DNA of 56,439 nucleotides from an uncultured Bacteroidales bacterium (GTDB lineage Bacteria > Bacteroidota > Bacteroidia > Bacteroidales > P3). A program made the translations under genes and the position numbers. The DNA is taken from the NCBI GenBank assembly GCA_900319865.1, contig ONQD01000015.1:1-56439 (forward strand). Direction: 5' to 3'. Below, one piece after another: positions 46,461 to 54,422 of the stretch; the stretch's first letter is position 1; every line of letters begins with the position of its first letter. Under the pieces are notes generated by a model that was given only the letters and a program-made list of their open reading frames with translations, did not search any database and was not told the origin of the DNA.

Positions 46461-47117
46461 TTATTTCCTTCCAAAATCAGCGGGAATCTCACCCCAATGG
46501 TCGGTGTCCCATTTGCGTATCTCGGTGGTGTATGTGTTGTTTTGTAGCCAGGCCTCTGCACGTCGAATCATGTTCCACAATTCCACCGTTTGTGGTGTCA
46601 GAGCCAACTTGGTGCGGCATTCCTTATGTCGCACCCAATTGATGGCGTTTACCGAATCGGAATAGATGATCTGTTTCAGATGGTGCTTTTTTAGGTAAGC
46701 CAAGCCATGCACTATGGCCAAAAATTCGCCTATGTTGTTCGTGCCGACAGGAGCTTTGAAGTGGAATAATCTTGACCTGGTGGCCACATAAACCCCTTGA
46801 TACTCCATCACGCCCGGATTTCCGCTGCAGGCTGCATCTACAGCCAGGCTGTCCAGCACAGGACCTTCTACCTCTCCTTTCCTCACTATGGTCATTCCGT
46901 TTTCATCTACTCCCACCATACTTTCCCGAACTGTTTTTTTCCCTTTCACCTCATCATAGGGGCGGGCGAAGGCCTGTTGCGCCTCCTCAAGTGTTTCAAA
47001 CGACTTGTATTTTGCGTCCGAAACGCCCGCCACTTGTTTTTGACAGTCGGCCCAGTTTTCGTATATGCCCGGCTCATTGCCTTGCCACACAACGTAGTAT
47101 TTTTGTTTCTTTGCCAT
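46461..47117 (-). CDS. Ribonuclease H with N-terminal viroplasmin-like domain
   Basis: 218 residues. N-terminal caulimovirus-viroplasmin domain (YYVVWQGNEPGIYENWADCQKQVAG, FETLEEAQQAF), which binds RNA-DNA hybrids, then an RNase HI-type domain. The four acidic residues are visible: VDAACSGNPG, NNIGEFLAI, YSDSVNA, WDTDHWGEIPADF. First gene of the operon, with a promoter 11-19 nt upstream. Normal length for this two-domain form. Confidence 0.92.
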   Translation of the reverse strand: MAKKQKYYVVWQGNEPGIYENWADCQKQVAGVSDAKYKSFETLEEAQQAFARPYDEVKGKKTVRESMVGVDENGMTIVRKGEVEGPVLDSLAVDAACSGNPGVMEYQGVYVATRSRLFHFKAPVGTNNIGEFLAIVHGLAYLKKHHLKQIIYSDSVNAINWVRHKECRTKLALTPQTVELWNMIRRAEAWLQNNTYTTEIRKWDTDHWGEIPADFGRK

Positions 47118-47128
47118 AATTGGGAGTG

Positions 47129-47136
47129 CAAAGGTA
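47129..47136 (-). promoter_or_regulatory. -7 box (TACCTTTG) for the RNase H-pnuC-prmC-yccF operon
   Basis: Minus-strand TAnnTTTG match 11 nt upstream of the RNase H ATG. Confidence 0.65.
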
Positions 47137-47263
47137 CAACTTTTTCGCCAAATAACTTATTTTTTTGTTGATTGGACTATAATTTTTGAACATTCGTCTG
47201 TACTAAAGGTGCTTTTCAGGTTTCATCCATTTTCTTTGTCGGACTCTTTTGTATAATAAAAAA

Positions 47264-47289
47264 ACGGCCCCGAATTTCTTCGCGGCCGT
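47264..47289 (-). terminator. Terminator after tsf
   Basis: On the minus strand ACGGCC...GGCCGT stem with a loop of about 14 nt, followed by a T7 run (plus-strand A7 at 47258-47264), 22 nt after the tsf stop. Confidence 0.85.
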
Positions 47290-47311
47290 CTTCTATATTC
47301 GATAGGTGTTA

Positions 47312-48301
47312 TTAGGCACCAAGTTCGAGACGTTTGAAACCAGTGCAGGCAAGCTCCTTGTCGGTGCTTTCGATGAACTGGCGGACAGTCATCTTGCTCT
47401 CCATGATGTATTCCTGTTCTACCAAGGTGTTTTCTTTGAAGAACTTGTTCAGACGGCCCATAGCAATCTGCTCGATTTGTTTCTCGTTGAGAGTGGCAGC
47501 TTTCTTGGCCCCCTCTTCCTCTTTGATTTTCTTGGCCATTTCTACCTGCTCCTCGGTGATCCATCCTTTGGCGCAGTTGGAAGCCATGTGTTCCTCGCTG
47601 TCGACGTGTGCGGGGTTGATGCCAGCCTTTTTCAGGGCGGCGTCAACAGCCTTGCCAATCAGTTCCTCGCGGGTCTTCTCGGCGGCGACAGCAAGCTCTT
47701 TGTCTTTGGTCTCCTGGGGGATGCTGTTGGCATCGAGAGCCAAAGGACGCATAGCGACAACCTGCATGGCGATGTTGTGACCAACCTCGTCGTAGCCAGG
47801 CTTGGACATACCGATGACGGAGGCCATACGGTTACCCGGGTGGATGTAAGCATAGACGGCGGGAGCCTCGATGGTCTCGAAGTGTGCCAGCTCTATCTTC
47901 TCACCGATTTTGGCAATCTGGTCGGTAATGCAATCGCTCACTTTGCGGCCTTCCAGCTCCATGTCAAGCACCTGCTCCTTGCTGGTGAGGTGTTTGGCCA
48001 TGGCGTTGTCGAGAATGCTGGTGGTGAAAGCGATGAAGTCAGCGTTGGTAGCGACGAAATCGGTCTCGCAGCTCAGCATGATAACGGCACCGTAGTTGCC
48101 GTTGCTCTTTGCAAGTACGCAACCTTCGTTAGCGTCGCGGTCGGCACGTTTGGCGGCCATTTTCTGACCCTTCTGACGCAGAAAGTCGATAGCTTTTTCG
48201 AAATCACCATCGCATTCAACGAGGGCTTTTTTGCAGTCCATCATGCCAACGCCGGTCAACTGGCGCAGCTCATTAACCTGTTTTGCTGTTATATTTGCCA
48301 T
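47312..48301 (-). CDS. tsf: Translation elongation factor Ts
   Basis: 329 residues. UBA domain at the start with the conserved LRQLTGVGMMDCKKALVE and the following DFEKAIDFLR, then VMLSCETDFVA and the dimerisation and EF-Tu-contact core. It recycles EF-Tu by exchanging GDP. The start at 48301 (MANITAKQV) matches relatives; the upstream extension runs into the hairpin between rpsB and tsf. Last gene of rplM-rpsI-rpsB-tsf, before a good terminator. Confidence 0.97.
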   Translation of the reverse strand: MANITAKQVNELRQLTGVGMMDCKKALVECDGDFEKAIDFLRQKGQKMAAKRADRDANEGCVLAKSNGNYGAVIMLSCETDFVATNADFIAFTTSILDNAMAKHLTSKEQVLDMELEGRKVSDCITDQIAKIGEKIELAHFETIEAPAVYAYIHPGNRMASVIGMSKPGYDEVGHNIAMQVVAMRPLALDANSIPQETKDKELAVAAEKTREELIGKAVDAALKKAGINPAHVDSEEHMASNCAKGWITEEQVEMAKKIKEEEGAKKAATLNEKQIEQIAMGRLNKFFKENTLVEQEYIMESKMTVRQFIESTDKELACTGFKRLELGA

Positions 48302-48330
48302 AATATTTGTTCCTTGTTGTTTGTTAATAG

Positions 48331-48352
48331 TTGGGGTACCGGAGTACCCCAA
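48331..48352 (-). promoter_or_regulatory. Strong hairpin between rpsB and tsf
   Basis: TTGGGGTAC and GTACCCCAA form a perfect 9-bp stem with a CGGA (TCCG on the minus strand) loop in the 63-nt gap. It lacks a T-run, so it may set the mRNA ratio or be an RNA processing site rather than a full terminator. Confidence 0.7.
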
Positions 48353-48364
48353 CAAATCTCTTTT

Positions 48365-49195
48365 TTATTCAGCTTTGGGCTCTTCTGCCTTTGCAGCCTT
48401 GGGGGCTTCGGTGCGGGGACGACGCGGACGGGTCTTCTTCTCGACGGGAGCCTCTTCGGTTCTCTCCTCACCCTCTTCCTCTGTGTTATTTTGGGCGTCT
48501 TTATCGAGCATACGCTCGTTCAGACCATCCTGGATAGCCTCTGTCATGTGTTTCAGAATGGCAGCTATCGACTTGGATGCATCATCGTTAGCGGGAATCG
48601 GGAAGTCAATAAGGTCGGGGTTGCAGTTGGTGTCAACCAATGCAAAGGTCGGGATGTTCAGACGGCGTGCCTCGGCCACGGCAATGTGCTCCTTGTTGAT
48701 GTCGATGACAAACAAGGCACTGGGCAGACGGGTCAGGTCGGCAATACTACCAAGGTTCTTGTCCAATTTGGCACGCTCACGCTGCACCTGCAAACGCTCA
48801 CGCTTGCTGATGTTGTTGAAATCCTTGTCGTGCATCAGCTGGTCCAAGCTGTTCATTTTCTTCACGGCCTTACGGATGGTGGAGAAGTTGGTGAGCATAC
48901 CGCCGGGCCAACGCTCGGTCACGAAAGGCATGTCAACACTCTTGGCCATCTCAGAGACGATGTCTTTGGCCTGTTTCTTGGTAGCGACAAACAAAACCTT
49001 CTTGCCGCTCTTGGCTATCTGTTTCAGAGCTGCAGCTGCCTCGTCAGCCTTGACGATGGTCTTCTGCAAATCTATTACGTGAATACCGTTGTGCTCCTTG
49101 AAAATATAGGGAGCCATTTTGGGATTCCATTTTCTCTTGAGGTGGCCAAAGTGACAGCCAGCTTCAAGCAATTCTTCGAATTTTAATTCTGTCAT
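48365..49195 (-). CDS. rpsB: 30S ribosomal protein S2
   Basis: 276 residues. Motifs: LLEAGCHFGHLKRKWNPKM, IDLQKTI, RWPGGMLTNFSTI, LPSALFVIDINKE, DTNCNPDLIDFPIPANDDA. A ~45-residue C-terminal extension rich in Glu, Ala and Lys (EEEGEERTEEAP, then VEKKTRPRRPR) follows the S2 fold and is longer than in E. coli. Preceded by a 198-nt non-coding leader with alternative hairpins and followed by a hairpin then tsf. Confidence 0.97.
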   Translation of the reverse strand: MTELKFEELLEAGCHFGHLKRKWNPKMAPYIFKEHNGIHVIDLQKTIVKADEAAAALKQIAKSGKKVLFVATKKQAKDIVSEMAKSVDMPFVTERWPGGMLTNFSTIRKAVKKMNSLDQLMHDKDFNNISKRERLQVQRERAKLDKNLGSIADLTRLPSALFVIDINKEHIAVAEARRLNIPTFALVDTNCNPDLIDFPIPANDDASKSIAAILKHMTEAIQDGLNERMLDKDAQNNTEEEGEERTEEAPVEKKTRPRRPRTEAPKAAKAEEPKAE

Positions 49196-49393
49196 TTTTC
49201 TTTTTTGTTTACTTTCCTTGATTTCACCAATTGCCGGGTAGTCCTTTCTGTGTGCCGGGTTTTCCGGCTTTTGCCTTAGGCAGCCGGACTGGCAACCCGA
49301 CGGAGTCTCCCTGCAATTTGGATTCTAAACTTTATTTTTATGCTTTCATGCCCTACGATGCAGGAGCCATAACCCCTCCATCTGTTCGCACTG
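49196..49393 (-). promoter_or_regulatory. Possible structured leader of rpsB
   Basis: 198 nt without a plausible frame. Segments GCCGG (49254-49258), CCGGC (49264-49268) and GCCGG (49283-49287) allow two exclusive stems: 49254-49258 with 49264-49268, or 49264-49268 with 49283-49287 (the latter also with GCC/GGC inside). This fits, but does not prove, feedback control by S2. No -7 box is seen here, so readthrough from rplM-rpsI may supply the transcript. Confidence 0.45.
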
Positions 49394-49780
49394 TTAACGC
49401 TTGCTGAACTGGAAGCGCTTACGGGCTTTGGGCTGACCGGGTTTCTTACGCTCAACCATACGGGGGTCACGCATCAGGAATCCTTCCTTCTTCAGGGCAG
49501 GACGGTCCTCGATGTTGTTCTCGCAAAGTGCACGGGCTATTGCCATGCGCAGTGCCTGAGCCTGTCCGGTGATTCCACCGCCGTCAAGGTTAGCTTTGAT
49601 GTCCCACTTGCCTTCTGCATTGGCAACCTGCATGGGCTGGTTTACTATGTACTGCAGCGGACCTGTGGGGAAATACTCTTTATAATCTCTGTTGTTCACA
49701 ACAATCTTGCCCGTGCCGGGAGTCATGTAGATACGAGCTACCGAGCATTTTCTTCTACCTATTGTGTTGATTACTTCCAT
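49394..49780 (-). CDS. rpsI: 30S ribosomal protein S9
   Basis: 128 residues; bacterial S9 with GRRKCSVARIYMTPGTGKIVVN at the start, NLDGGGITGQAQALRMAIARAL in the middle and the basic tail PGQPKARKRFQFSKR reaching the decoding site, although the usual family ending is FSKR after ARRxxQ. It follows rplM by 9 nt in the universal L13-S9 order. Confidence 0.97.
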   Translation of the reverse strand: MEVINTIGRRKCSVARIYMTPGTGKIVVNNRDYKEYFPTGPLQYIVNQPMQVANAEGKWDIKANLDGGGITGQAQALRMAIARALCENNIEDRPALKKEGFLMRDPRMVERKKPGQPKARKRFQFSKR

Positions 49781-49789
49781 TTCTCTTTA

Positions 49790-50245
49790 TTATCTTACGT
49801 CGTTAATATTGATTGCTTTGGGGTTCTGACCCTGGTGGGGGTGCTCAGGACCGGCATAGATATAAAGGTTGCGGTACAGAGCGTCTCCAAGACGGTTCTT
49901 AGGAAGCATTCCACGGATGGCGTGCTCCAACACACGCTCCGGATGGCTGGCAAGCACCTTGGCAGGGGTGGTCTCGCGTTGGCCTCCCGGATATCCGGTA
50001 TAGCGTTGGTAAATCTTGTCGGTCATCTTCTTGCCGGTGAAAACTATCTTCTCGGCATTGATGATGATCACGTTGTCGCCGCAATCAACATGCGGTGTGA
50101 AGCACGGTTTGGTCTTGCCACGCAGTATGTTGGCTACGCGGGTGGCCAAACGGCCTACGGTCTGGTTCTCGGCATCAACAAGCACCCATTCCTTCTGGAC
50201 GGTGTTTTTGTTGGCGGAGATTGTTTTGTAACTTAATGTATTCAT
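49790..50245 (-). CDS. rplM: 50S ribosomal protein L13
   Basis: 151 residues; starts MNTLSYKTISANKNTV as in Bacteroides L13, with WVLVDAENQTVGRLA, KPCFTPHVDCGDNVIIIN, YQRYTGYPGGQR and HAIRGMLPKNRLG. An in-frame extension to 50386 has no family support and lies inside the leader. First gene of rplM-rpsI; transcription from 50409-50416. Confidence 0.97.
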   Translation of the reverse strand: MNTLSYKTISANKNTVQKEWVLVDAENQTVGRLATRVANILRGKTKPCFTPHVDCGDNVIIINAEKIVFTGKKMTDKIYQRYTGYPGGQRETTPAKVLASHPERVLEHAIRGMLPKNRLGDALYRNLYIYAGPEHPHQGQNPKAININDVR

Positions 50246-50402
50246 ACTATGTTTAACGATGATGTTTTCTATTGTTTTTTTTGTTAATATCTCCTCCGAT
50301 TGAGTCGCTTTTTGCCCTTTGACGGATATTGGGGCTTTCTGTTCATCAACCTGATGCAGAATGCTTTGAACGGGTAAATCAAGCATTTTGCACCATTTTT
50401 GG
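50246..50402 (-). promoter_or_regulatory. Possible L13 operon leader
   Basis: About 155 nt of transcript precede rplM. On the minus strand AATGCTT pairs with AAGCATT, and CATCA pairs with TGATG, giving two successive hairpins in the first 60 nt. An autoregulatory r-protein leader would fit; not a recognised Rfam element by eye. Confidence 0.4.
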
Positions 50403-50408
50403 AGATTG

Positions 50409-50416
50409 CAAAGTTA
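50409..50416 (-). promoter_or_regulatory. -7 box (TAACTTTG) for rplM-rpsI
   Basis: Minus-strand TAnnTTTG match with T-rich DNA upstream, 164 nt before the rplM ATG. Confidence 0.7.
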
Positions 50417-50448
50417 CGAACATTTTTTCAACCGACAAAATATTTTTT

Positions 50449-51687
50449 CTACTTTCTGTCTAAAAAGCTTTCAATTTGTGTCGGCCAGCAACAAAGAAAT
50501 GCCGTTTTCCGTCCACCCACCGTTGTGGCTACCACATACAACTCTCCCCCTTCCTGCAACCCCAGTTGACGTTGCAGGGCTGCGGCTTCTACGGGATAGT
50601 TGCGAGTCACTACGTGTGCCTTCCCTTCAGGTATGATTTTGGTCACTTCTTTACGGCTCACCTTCAATTCTCTCAATACATAGAATGTCCGTCCCCAAAA
50701 TGGTTGGCAGCAGTGGTCTGAGGTATATAGGTGCGTGTTTCTTGCCAGTTTCTTTATCCCCATCCGTTGGCCTATCAGGTTGAACGCCCCACATTTCATC
50801 AATGCAGCGTCGGGTTCATACAGATATTGCCCAATAGTGGTGCAGTATTGTGGCTGGGCATTGGCCTCCTCGCTCGGGGTGAAACTCCATTCGTCGCATC
50901 CGTCTCCCCCTTTCATTATGCAGTGTATCATGGTTTCACCCTCATGCGCCCCACACACAAACACAACCTCCTTGCATTCGCCTTTCACCGACACTATGTA
51001 TACCGCAGCCACTTCTCCCAGTTGCCCTAAGGCCATCTTCAGGTCTATCATCGGCGATGCTTTCACCATCACCCACTGGCCTTTCGACCTCAGTAGTTGA
51101 AAGTGCTCCAGTATGTTGGGTTCACAGTCCTCGAATGCCGACACTTTCCTGCCTTGAGCGCTGCGCCGTGCGGGATCTATGTATATGATGTCGTACATCC
51201 GCTTTTCTAAAGCAAGCCATTCTATACTGTTCCCTTCGTGCACTTTAATGTTGTCCAACCCCAACGATTTGGCGTTGCGCTCCATCAGGCGGCACAAGTC
51301 AGCGTTGCGCTCCACGTACGCAACTTCCGTTTCCATCCCTCCGTTCCCTTGCTGCATTTGGGCAAAGGCGATACTGTCAATCCCCATCCCGCCCGTCAGG
51401 TCGGCGATGGCTATGAGTTCTTTCCCCCTGCATAGTTCTTCAGCCACTTTCGCCTTGTGCCTTGCGGTCCATTCCGACGAACTCTGTTCGCGGTTCAGCC
51501 TTGGGGGATACTCAAATTCTCTGCACTTCAGCAGTGAGGGCCATTTCTCCACCGCGGTGCGCAGACCTTCTATCTGCTGCACCGCAGCCCCCATATCTAT
51601 AGACGGATACCTCGCAGCCGATAGCAAAAGCCGCGAGGTATCGTCCTTAAGATGGGCGTTTACGAAATCAATAAACTCCCTGGTCAT
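50449..51687 (-). CDS. SAM-dependent methyltransferase with THUMP-like domain
   Basis: 412 residues. N-terminal region with YPSIDMGAAVQQIEGL, then a Rossmann MTase (IADLTGGMGIDSIAF as SAM loop; YIDPARRSAQGRKV as motif IV with DPAR), and a C-terminal THUMP-like domain (GIKKLARNTHLYTS; KIIPEGKAHVVTRNYP). The architecture is found in a Bacteroidota family annotated as RNA methyltransferase-like; target RNA not known. Start overlaps the end of the upstream nucleotidyltransferase by 20 nt. Confidence 0.9.
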   Translation of the reverse strand: MTREFIDFVNAHLKDDTSRLLLSAARYPSIDMGAAVQQIEGLRTAVEKWPSLLKCREFEYPPRLNREQSSSEWTARHKAKVAEELCRGKELIAIADLTGGMGIDSIAFAQMQQGNGGMETEVAYVERNADLCRLMERNAKSLGLDNIKVHEGNSIEWLALEKRMYDIIYIDPARRSAQGRKVSAFEDCEPNILEHFQLLRSKGQWVMVKASPMIDLKMALGQLGEVAAVYIVSVKGECKEVVFVCGAHEGETMIHCIMKGGDGCDEWSFTPSEEANAQPQYCTTIGQYLYEPDAALMKCGAFNLIGQRMGIKKLARNTHLYTSDHCCQPFWGRTFYVLRELKVSRKEVTKIIPEGKAHVVTRNYPVEAAALQRQLGLQEGGELYVVATTVGGRKTAFLCCWPTQIESFLDRK

Positions 51688-52558
51688 GCAGTTTCTTCAG
51701 GCGTTCCACCACCATCGGGCGGTCTTCCTTGTAGGTGACGCCGAACCACTGTGCGGTGGTCTTCAGAACAGTCATCGTAGCGTAGCCGCTGTGGATGAAG
51801 GTATTGACGGCGAAGGGGATATAGTATTCGCTCTTCAGCTCGTTGCCGTGCTCCTTCAAGAACTCCACAAACAACTCTTCGCTCTTGCCGAAATAGTCGG
51901 GCGTGAAGCCAAAGAGGTTCATGCTGACGGTAGCGTCGGCGGGCAGCGGGTGCATCGAGCCGTCGGCATCCTTGTATTCAATTCCGTTGGCGGTCCGGCC
52001 GATGGAGGTACGCTCGGTCATCCCGACGAGCAGCCCGTTGGCATCTGTCTCACAGACACCGCGACTCACCGTTCCGTTCTCGCTCAGGGTGTTCTCCAGG
52101 CGGTAGCCCACCATGCAGTATTTCCCTTTGGTGCCGTCGAGTGTGCGCAGGTGGTCTGCCATCACTTGGAAGGCATCGCGACCATAGAAATCGTCGGCAT
52201 TGATAATGGCAAACGGCTCGTGTATCACATCCTTTGCCATAAGGATAGCGTGGTTCGTACCCCACGGTTTTTCACGTCCTTCAGGCACTTTGAAACCTTC
52301 CGGCAGGTAGTCAAGTTCCTGGAACACATATTCCACCTCAATACGGTTGCCAAAGTGTTCGGCATTTATCTTGGCTTTGAATTCCTGTTCGAAACTATGA
52401 CGTATCACAAACACCACTTTGCCAAATCCTGCGCGTATGGCGTCGGTGATAGAGTAGTCCATAATGATTTCGCCGTTCGGTCCAACGCCGTCCATTTGTT
52501 TCAATCCACCGTAGCGGCTGCCCATGCCGGCAGCAAGTACTAATAATGTAGGTTTCAT
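51668..52558 (-). CDS. Sugar-phosphate nucleotidyltransferase family protein
   Basis: 296 residues of the NTP-transferase fold. LLVLAAGMGSRYGGLKQMDGVGPNG is the nucleotide-binding opening; GTNHAILMAKD and NADDFYGRDAF match the middle metal and sugar motifs. It differs from RmlA and GalU in the order of later motifs (SMNLFGFTPDYF; FAVNTFIHSG), so the sugar cannot be stated. ATG 52558 is used over an upstream frame that overlaps non-conserved DNA. Third from last in the minus-strand run that starts at 55750. Confidence 0.88.
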   Translation of the reverse strand: MKPTLLVLAAGMGSRYGGLKQMDGVGPNGEIIMDYSITDAIRAGFGKVVFVIRHSFEQEFKAKINAEHFGNRIEVEYVFQELDYLPEGFKVPEGREKPWGTNHAILMAKDVIHEPFAIINADDFYGRDAFQVMADHLRTLDGTKGKYCMVGYRLENTLSENGTVSRGVCETDANGLLVGMTERTSIGRTANGIEYKDADGSMHPLPADATVSMNLFGFTPDYFGKSEELFVEFLKEHGNELKSEYYIPFAVNTFIHSGYATMTVLKTTAQWFGVTYKEDRPMVVERLKKLHDQGVY

Positions 52559-52629
52559 AAAATCTTTTTTATATTGTTTCCTTTTAATTATTGTTCTCAT
52601 CGTACTCCAACGGGGAGTTGCTCCCTCAG

Positions 52630-53079
52630 TCATCCTCTTTTCTGTTTAAAAAACATCTTCAACAGCTCCTCGCATTCATCTTTCATCACCCCGCCAATCA
52701 CTTTGGTCTTGGGGTGCAGCATCGCGTGCCCCAGCCGCTCAAATCCGCGCTTGGGGTCCGATGCCCCGTAAACGATGCGTCCTATCTGTGTCCATCCCGC
52801 AGCTCCAGCACACATTGCGCACGGCTCCAGCGTTACATACAGCGTACAGTCGGTCAGGTATTTCGCATCCAGCATGTTGGTAGCGGCTGTAAAAGCCAGC
52901 ATCTCGGCATGTGCCGTCACATCGTGCAACCGCTCTGTGTTGTTGTGGGCACGGGCTATGATGCGCTCGTTGCTCACTATCACCGCCCCCACAGGTATCT
53001 CGTCCTCATCATAGGCCTCACGGGCTTCACGCAAAGCCTGCTGCATGTAGTACTCGTCCGGATTGTCGAAAATGCTCAT
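52630..53079 (-). CDS. tadA: tRNA-adenosine(34) deaminase / nucleoside deaminase
   Basis: 149 residues of the cytidine-deaminase fold. Zn ligands: His57 and catalytic Glu59 in VTAHAEMLAF, Cys87 and Cys90 in LEPCAMCAG. N-terminal YYMQQALREAREAYDEDEIPVGAVIV matches TadA, which makes inosine at the wobble base of tRNA-Arg. A guanine deaminase cannot be fully excluded by sequence alone. The ATG overlaps the stop of the next upstream gene by 4 nt. Confidence 0.9.
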   Translation of the reverse strand: MSIFDNPDEYYMQQALREAREAYDEDEIPVGAVIVSNERIIARAHNNTERLHDVTAHAEMLAFTAATNMLDAKYLTDCTLYVTLEPCAMCAGAAGWTQIGRIVYGASDPKRGFERLGHAMLHPKTKVIGGVMKDECEELLKMFFKQKRG

Positions 53080-53849
53080 TTCTTGCGGAAGTTTTCTGTA
53101 AACAGTTTCGTGTTGGCGGCTTCCAGGCGATAGGAGTGATGTATTATCACCACCTGCCCATTCTGCTGATACGACTCCACACTGGGCAGATAGCACCCTC
53201 TCAGCGGCACAAACTCGCTCCATCCCCTCCAATCCAGCTTTTCCGCGTTCACGGCCTTCTTCGCATCTCCAAATATGTGGTCCTCTTCGGTCAGAAGAAA
53301 CAGCAACCCCGTCTCTTTCTCAAAAAAGTAGTTGCGGTCAAACAACTCGGGTGTCGCCACAAACACCCGGTCCACCGGTTTCCCTTGATACTCATATTCT
53401 CCCATATATTTCGCCTCCGAACCCTTGGCTCGCCAGTCATACAGCGCACCCCTCACGTCTAGGGCCGTCACCATGTCATAGAAACTTATCTGCGACATTA
53501 TCTTCCAGTCCCTGTAGCTCTTGCTGAATCTATGGAATATGTTTTTCCCGTCCGTCACATAGGCATCCTCCATTTTCCCTTTCTGCCACATCTCTATCCT
53601 CAACCGGTGGCCGCTCATATACCAGCGGTATATAAACATCGTGTCGTTGGGATTGTCACGTTCCACCACCCACGACTCCACATACAGCATGCTGTCGCCT
53701 ATTATGCGGTCGAAATCAATTATCTTTATATATCGGTCTATTATCTCTGCCGCCCGGGCAGTATCTGCATTCGTGCTGTCGGCGGCCACCTGCGCTTTCA
53801 GCATGGGCATCCACACGATGCAGGTAAGCAATATCAATATCTTTTTCAT
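53076..53849 (-). CDS. LolA-like periplasmic protein
   Basis: 257 residues, signal peptide (cleavage after MLKAQ, about residue 20). A run of beta-strands (MFIYRWYMSGHRLRIEMW, AYVTDGKNIFHRF) and later YEYQGKPVDRVFVATP and RNYFFEKETGLLFLL give the half-barrel pattern of outer-membrane lipoprotein carrier-like proteins. The match is structural in flavour and moderate. It lies 30 nt after a DUF4292 lipoprotein, another LolA-like fold, so a shared envelope role is plausible. Confidence 0.6.
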   Translation of the reverse strand: MKKILILLTCIVWMPMLKAQVAADSTNADTARAAEIIDRYIKIIDFDRIIGDSMLYVESWVVERDNPNDTMFIYRWYMSGHRLRIEMWQKGKMEDAYVTDGKNIFHRFSKSYRDWKIMSQISFYDMVTALDVRGALYDWRAKGSEAKYMGEYEYQGKPVDRVFVATPELFDRNYFFEKETGLLFLLTEEDHIFGDAKKAVNAEKLDWRGWSEFVPLRGCYLPSVESYQQNGQVVIIHHSYRLEAANTKLFTENFRKK

Positions 53850-53879
53850 GGTATTTGGTTGTTGTTTATGTCCGTTATC

Positions 53880-54422
53880 CTATAGGGGGCTTACCCGCGA
53901 TGGTATTGCCATCGGGAACGTAAGTTTGTCCACCTGTTGCCAAGGTTCCATCTGCAAGCTGATTTCCGCCCCGAACCGTTTGGCCAGCTCCTCTATCTGT
54001 TCCGTCGCATCCTCGGCACGCACCATCTCCACCACTTGGTCGAAAGTGGTGCGGTAGTGGAACCGCCGGTACACATCCATATAACTGCCCCGGAAACAAC
54101 GCCCCATCATCTTGATGTATACTATCACCGAGTCGGGCGTAAAGCAGGCGCGTCCCAGCTCCACCACTTTGGCTGCGCTCAGCCACACTATGCTGTCCGG
54201 CTGCATCCGCAATTGCCCGTTGGCGGTCATCCCTTGGGCGGTGCAGGTGAATTTCGAAGTATAGTATGGTACGCTCTGAATAGGGGGAACCACCACTTCC
54301 TCGCTCCCCTCGTCGGGCACCGCAGTGCGTGCCGTCTCGCGGTGGCTGCGGCATCCGGCCACCATTGCCGCCATTGCTGTCAGCATCAAGGCGTATGTCA
54401 TCAGTCTTCTTCTCATTGGCAT
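53880..54422 (-). CDS. DUF4292 lipoprotein
   Basis: 180 residues; lipobox VAGC at about Cys23. Followed by FTCTAQGMTANGQLRMQPDSIVWLSAA, VVELGRACFTPDSVIVY and RFHYRTTFDQVVEMVRAE, the DUF4292 pattern. Shorter than many members, whose second half continues; here it stops after DKLTFPMAIPSR. Usually placed between a TPR lipoprotein and an M23 peptidase; here the TPR gene precedes it with a 10-nt overlap, but no peptidase follows. ATG 54422 or 54416 could start it. Confidence 0.8.
   Translation of the reverse strand: MPMRRRLMTYALMLTAMAAMVAGCRSHRETARTAVPDEGSEEVVVPPIQSVPYYTSKFTCTAQGMTANGQLRMQPDSIVWLSAAKVVELGRACFTPDSVIVYIKMMGRCFRGSYMDVYRRFHYRTTFDQVVEMVRAEDATEQIEELAKRFGAEISLQMEPWQQVDKLTFPMAIPSRVSPL

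Noticed and set aside
47306-49186. 626-codon open frame antisense to tsf and rpsB
   Set aside because: It spans two known genes and their gap; composition follows from their codon use. No ribosome site or homology recognised.
49276-49470. Short frame covering the rpsI 3' end and rpsB leader
   Set aside because: Frame-shifted shadow of rpsI continuing into the leader; no ribosome site.
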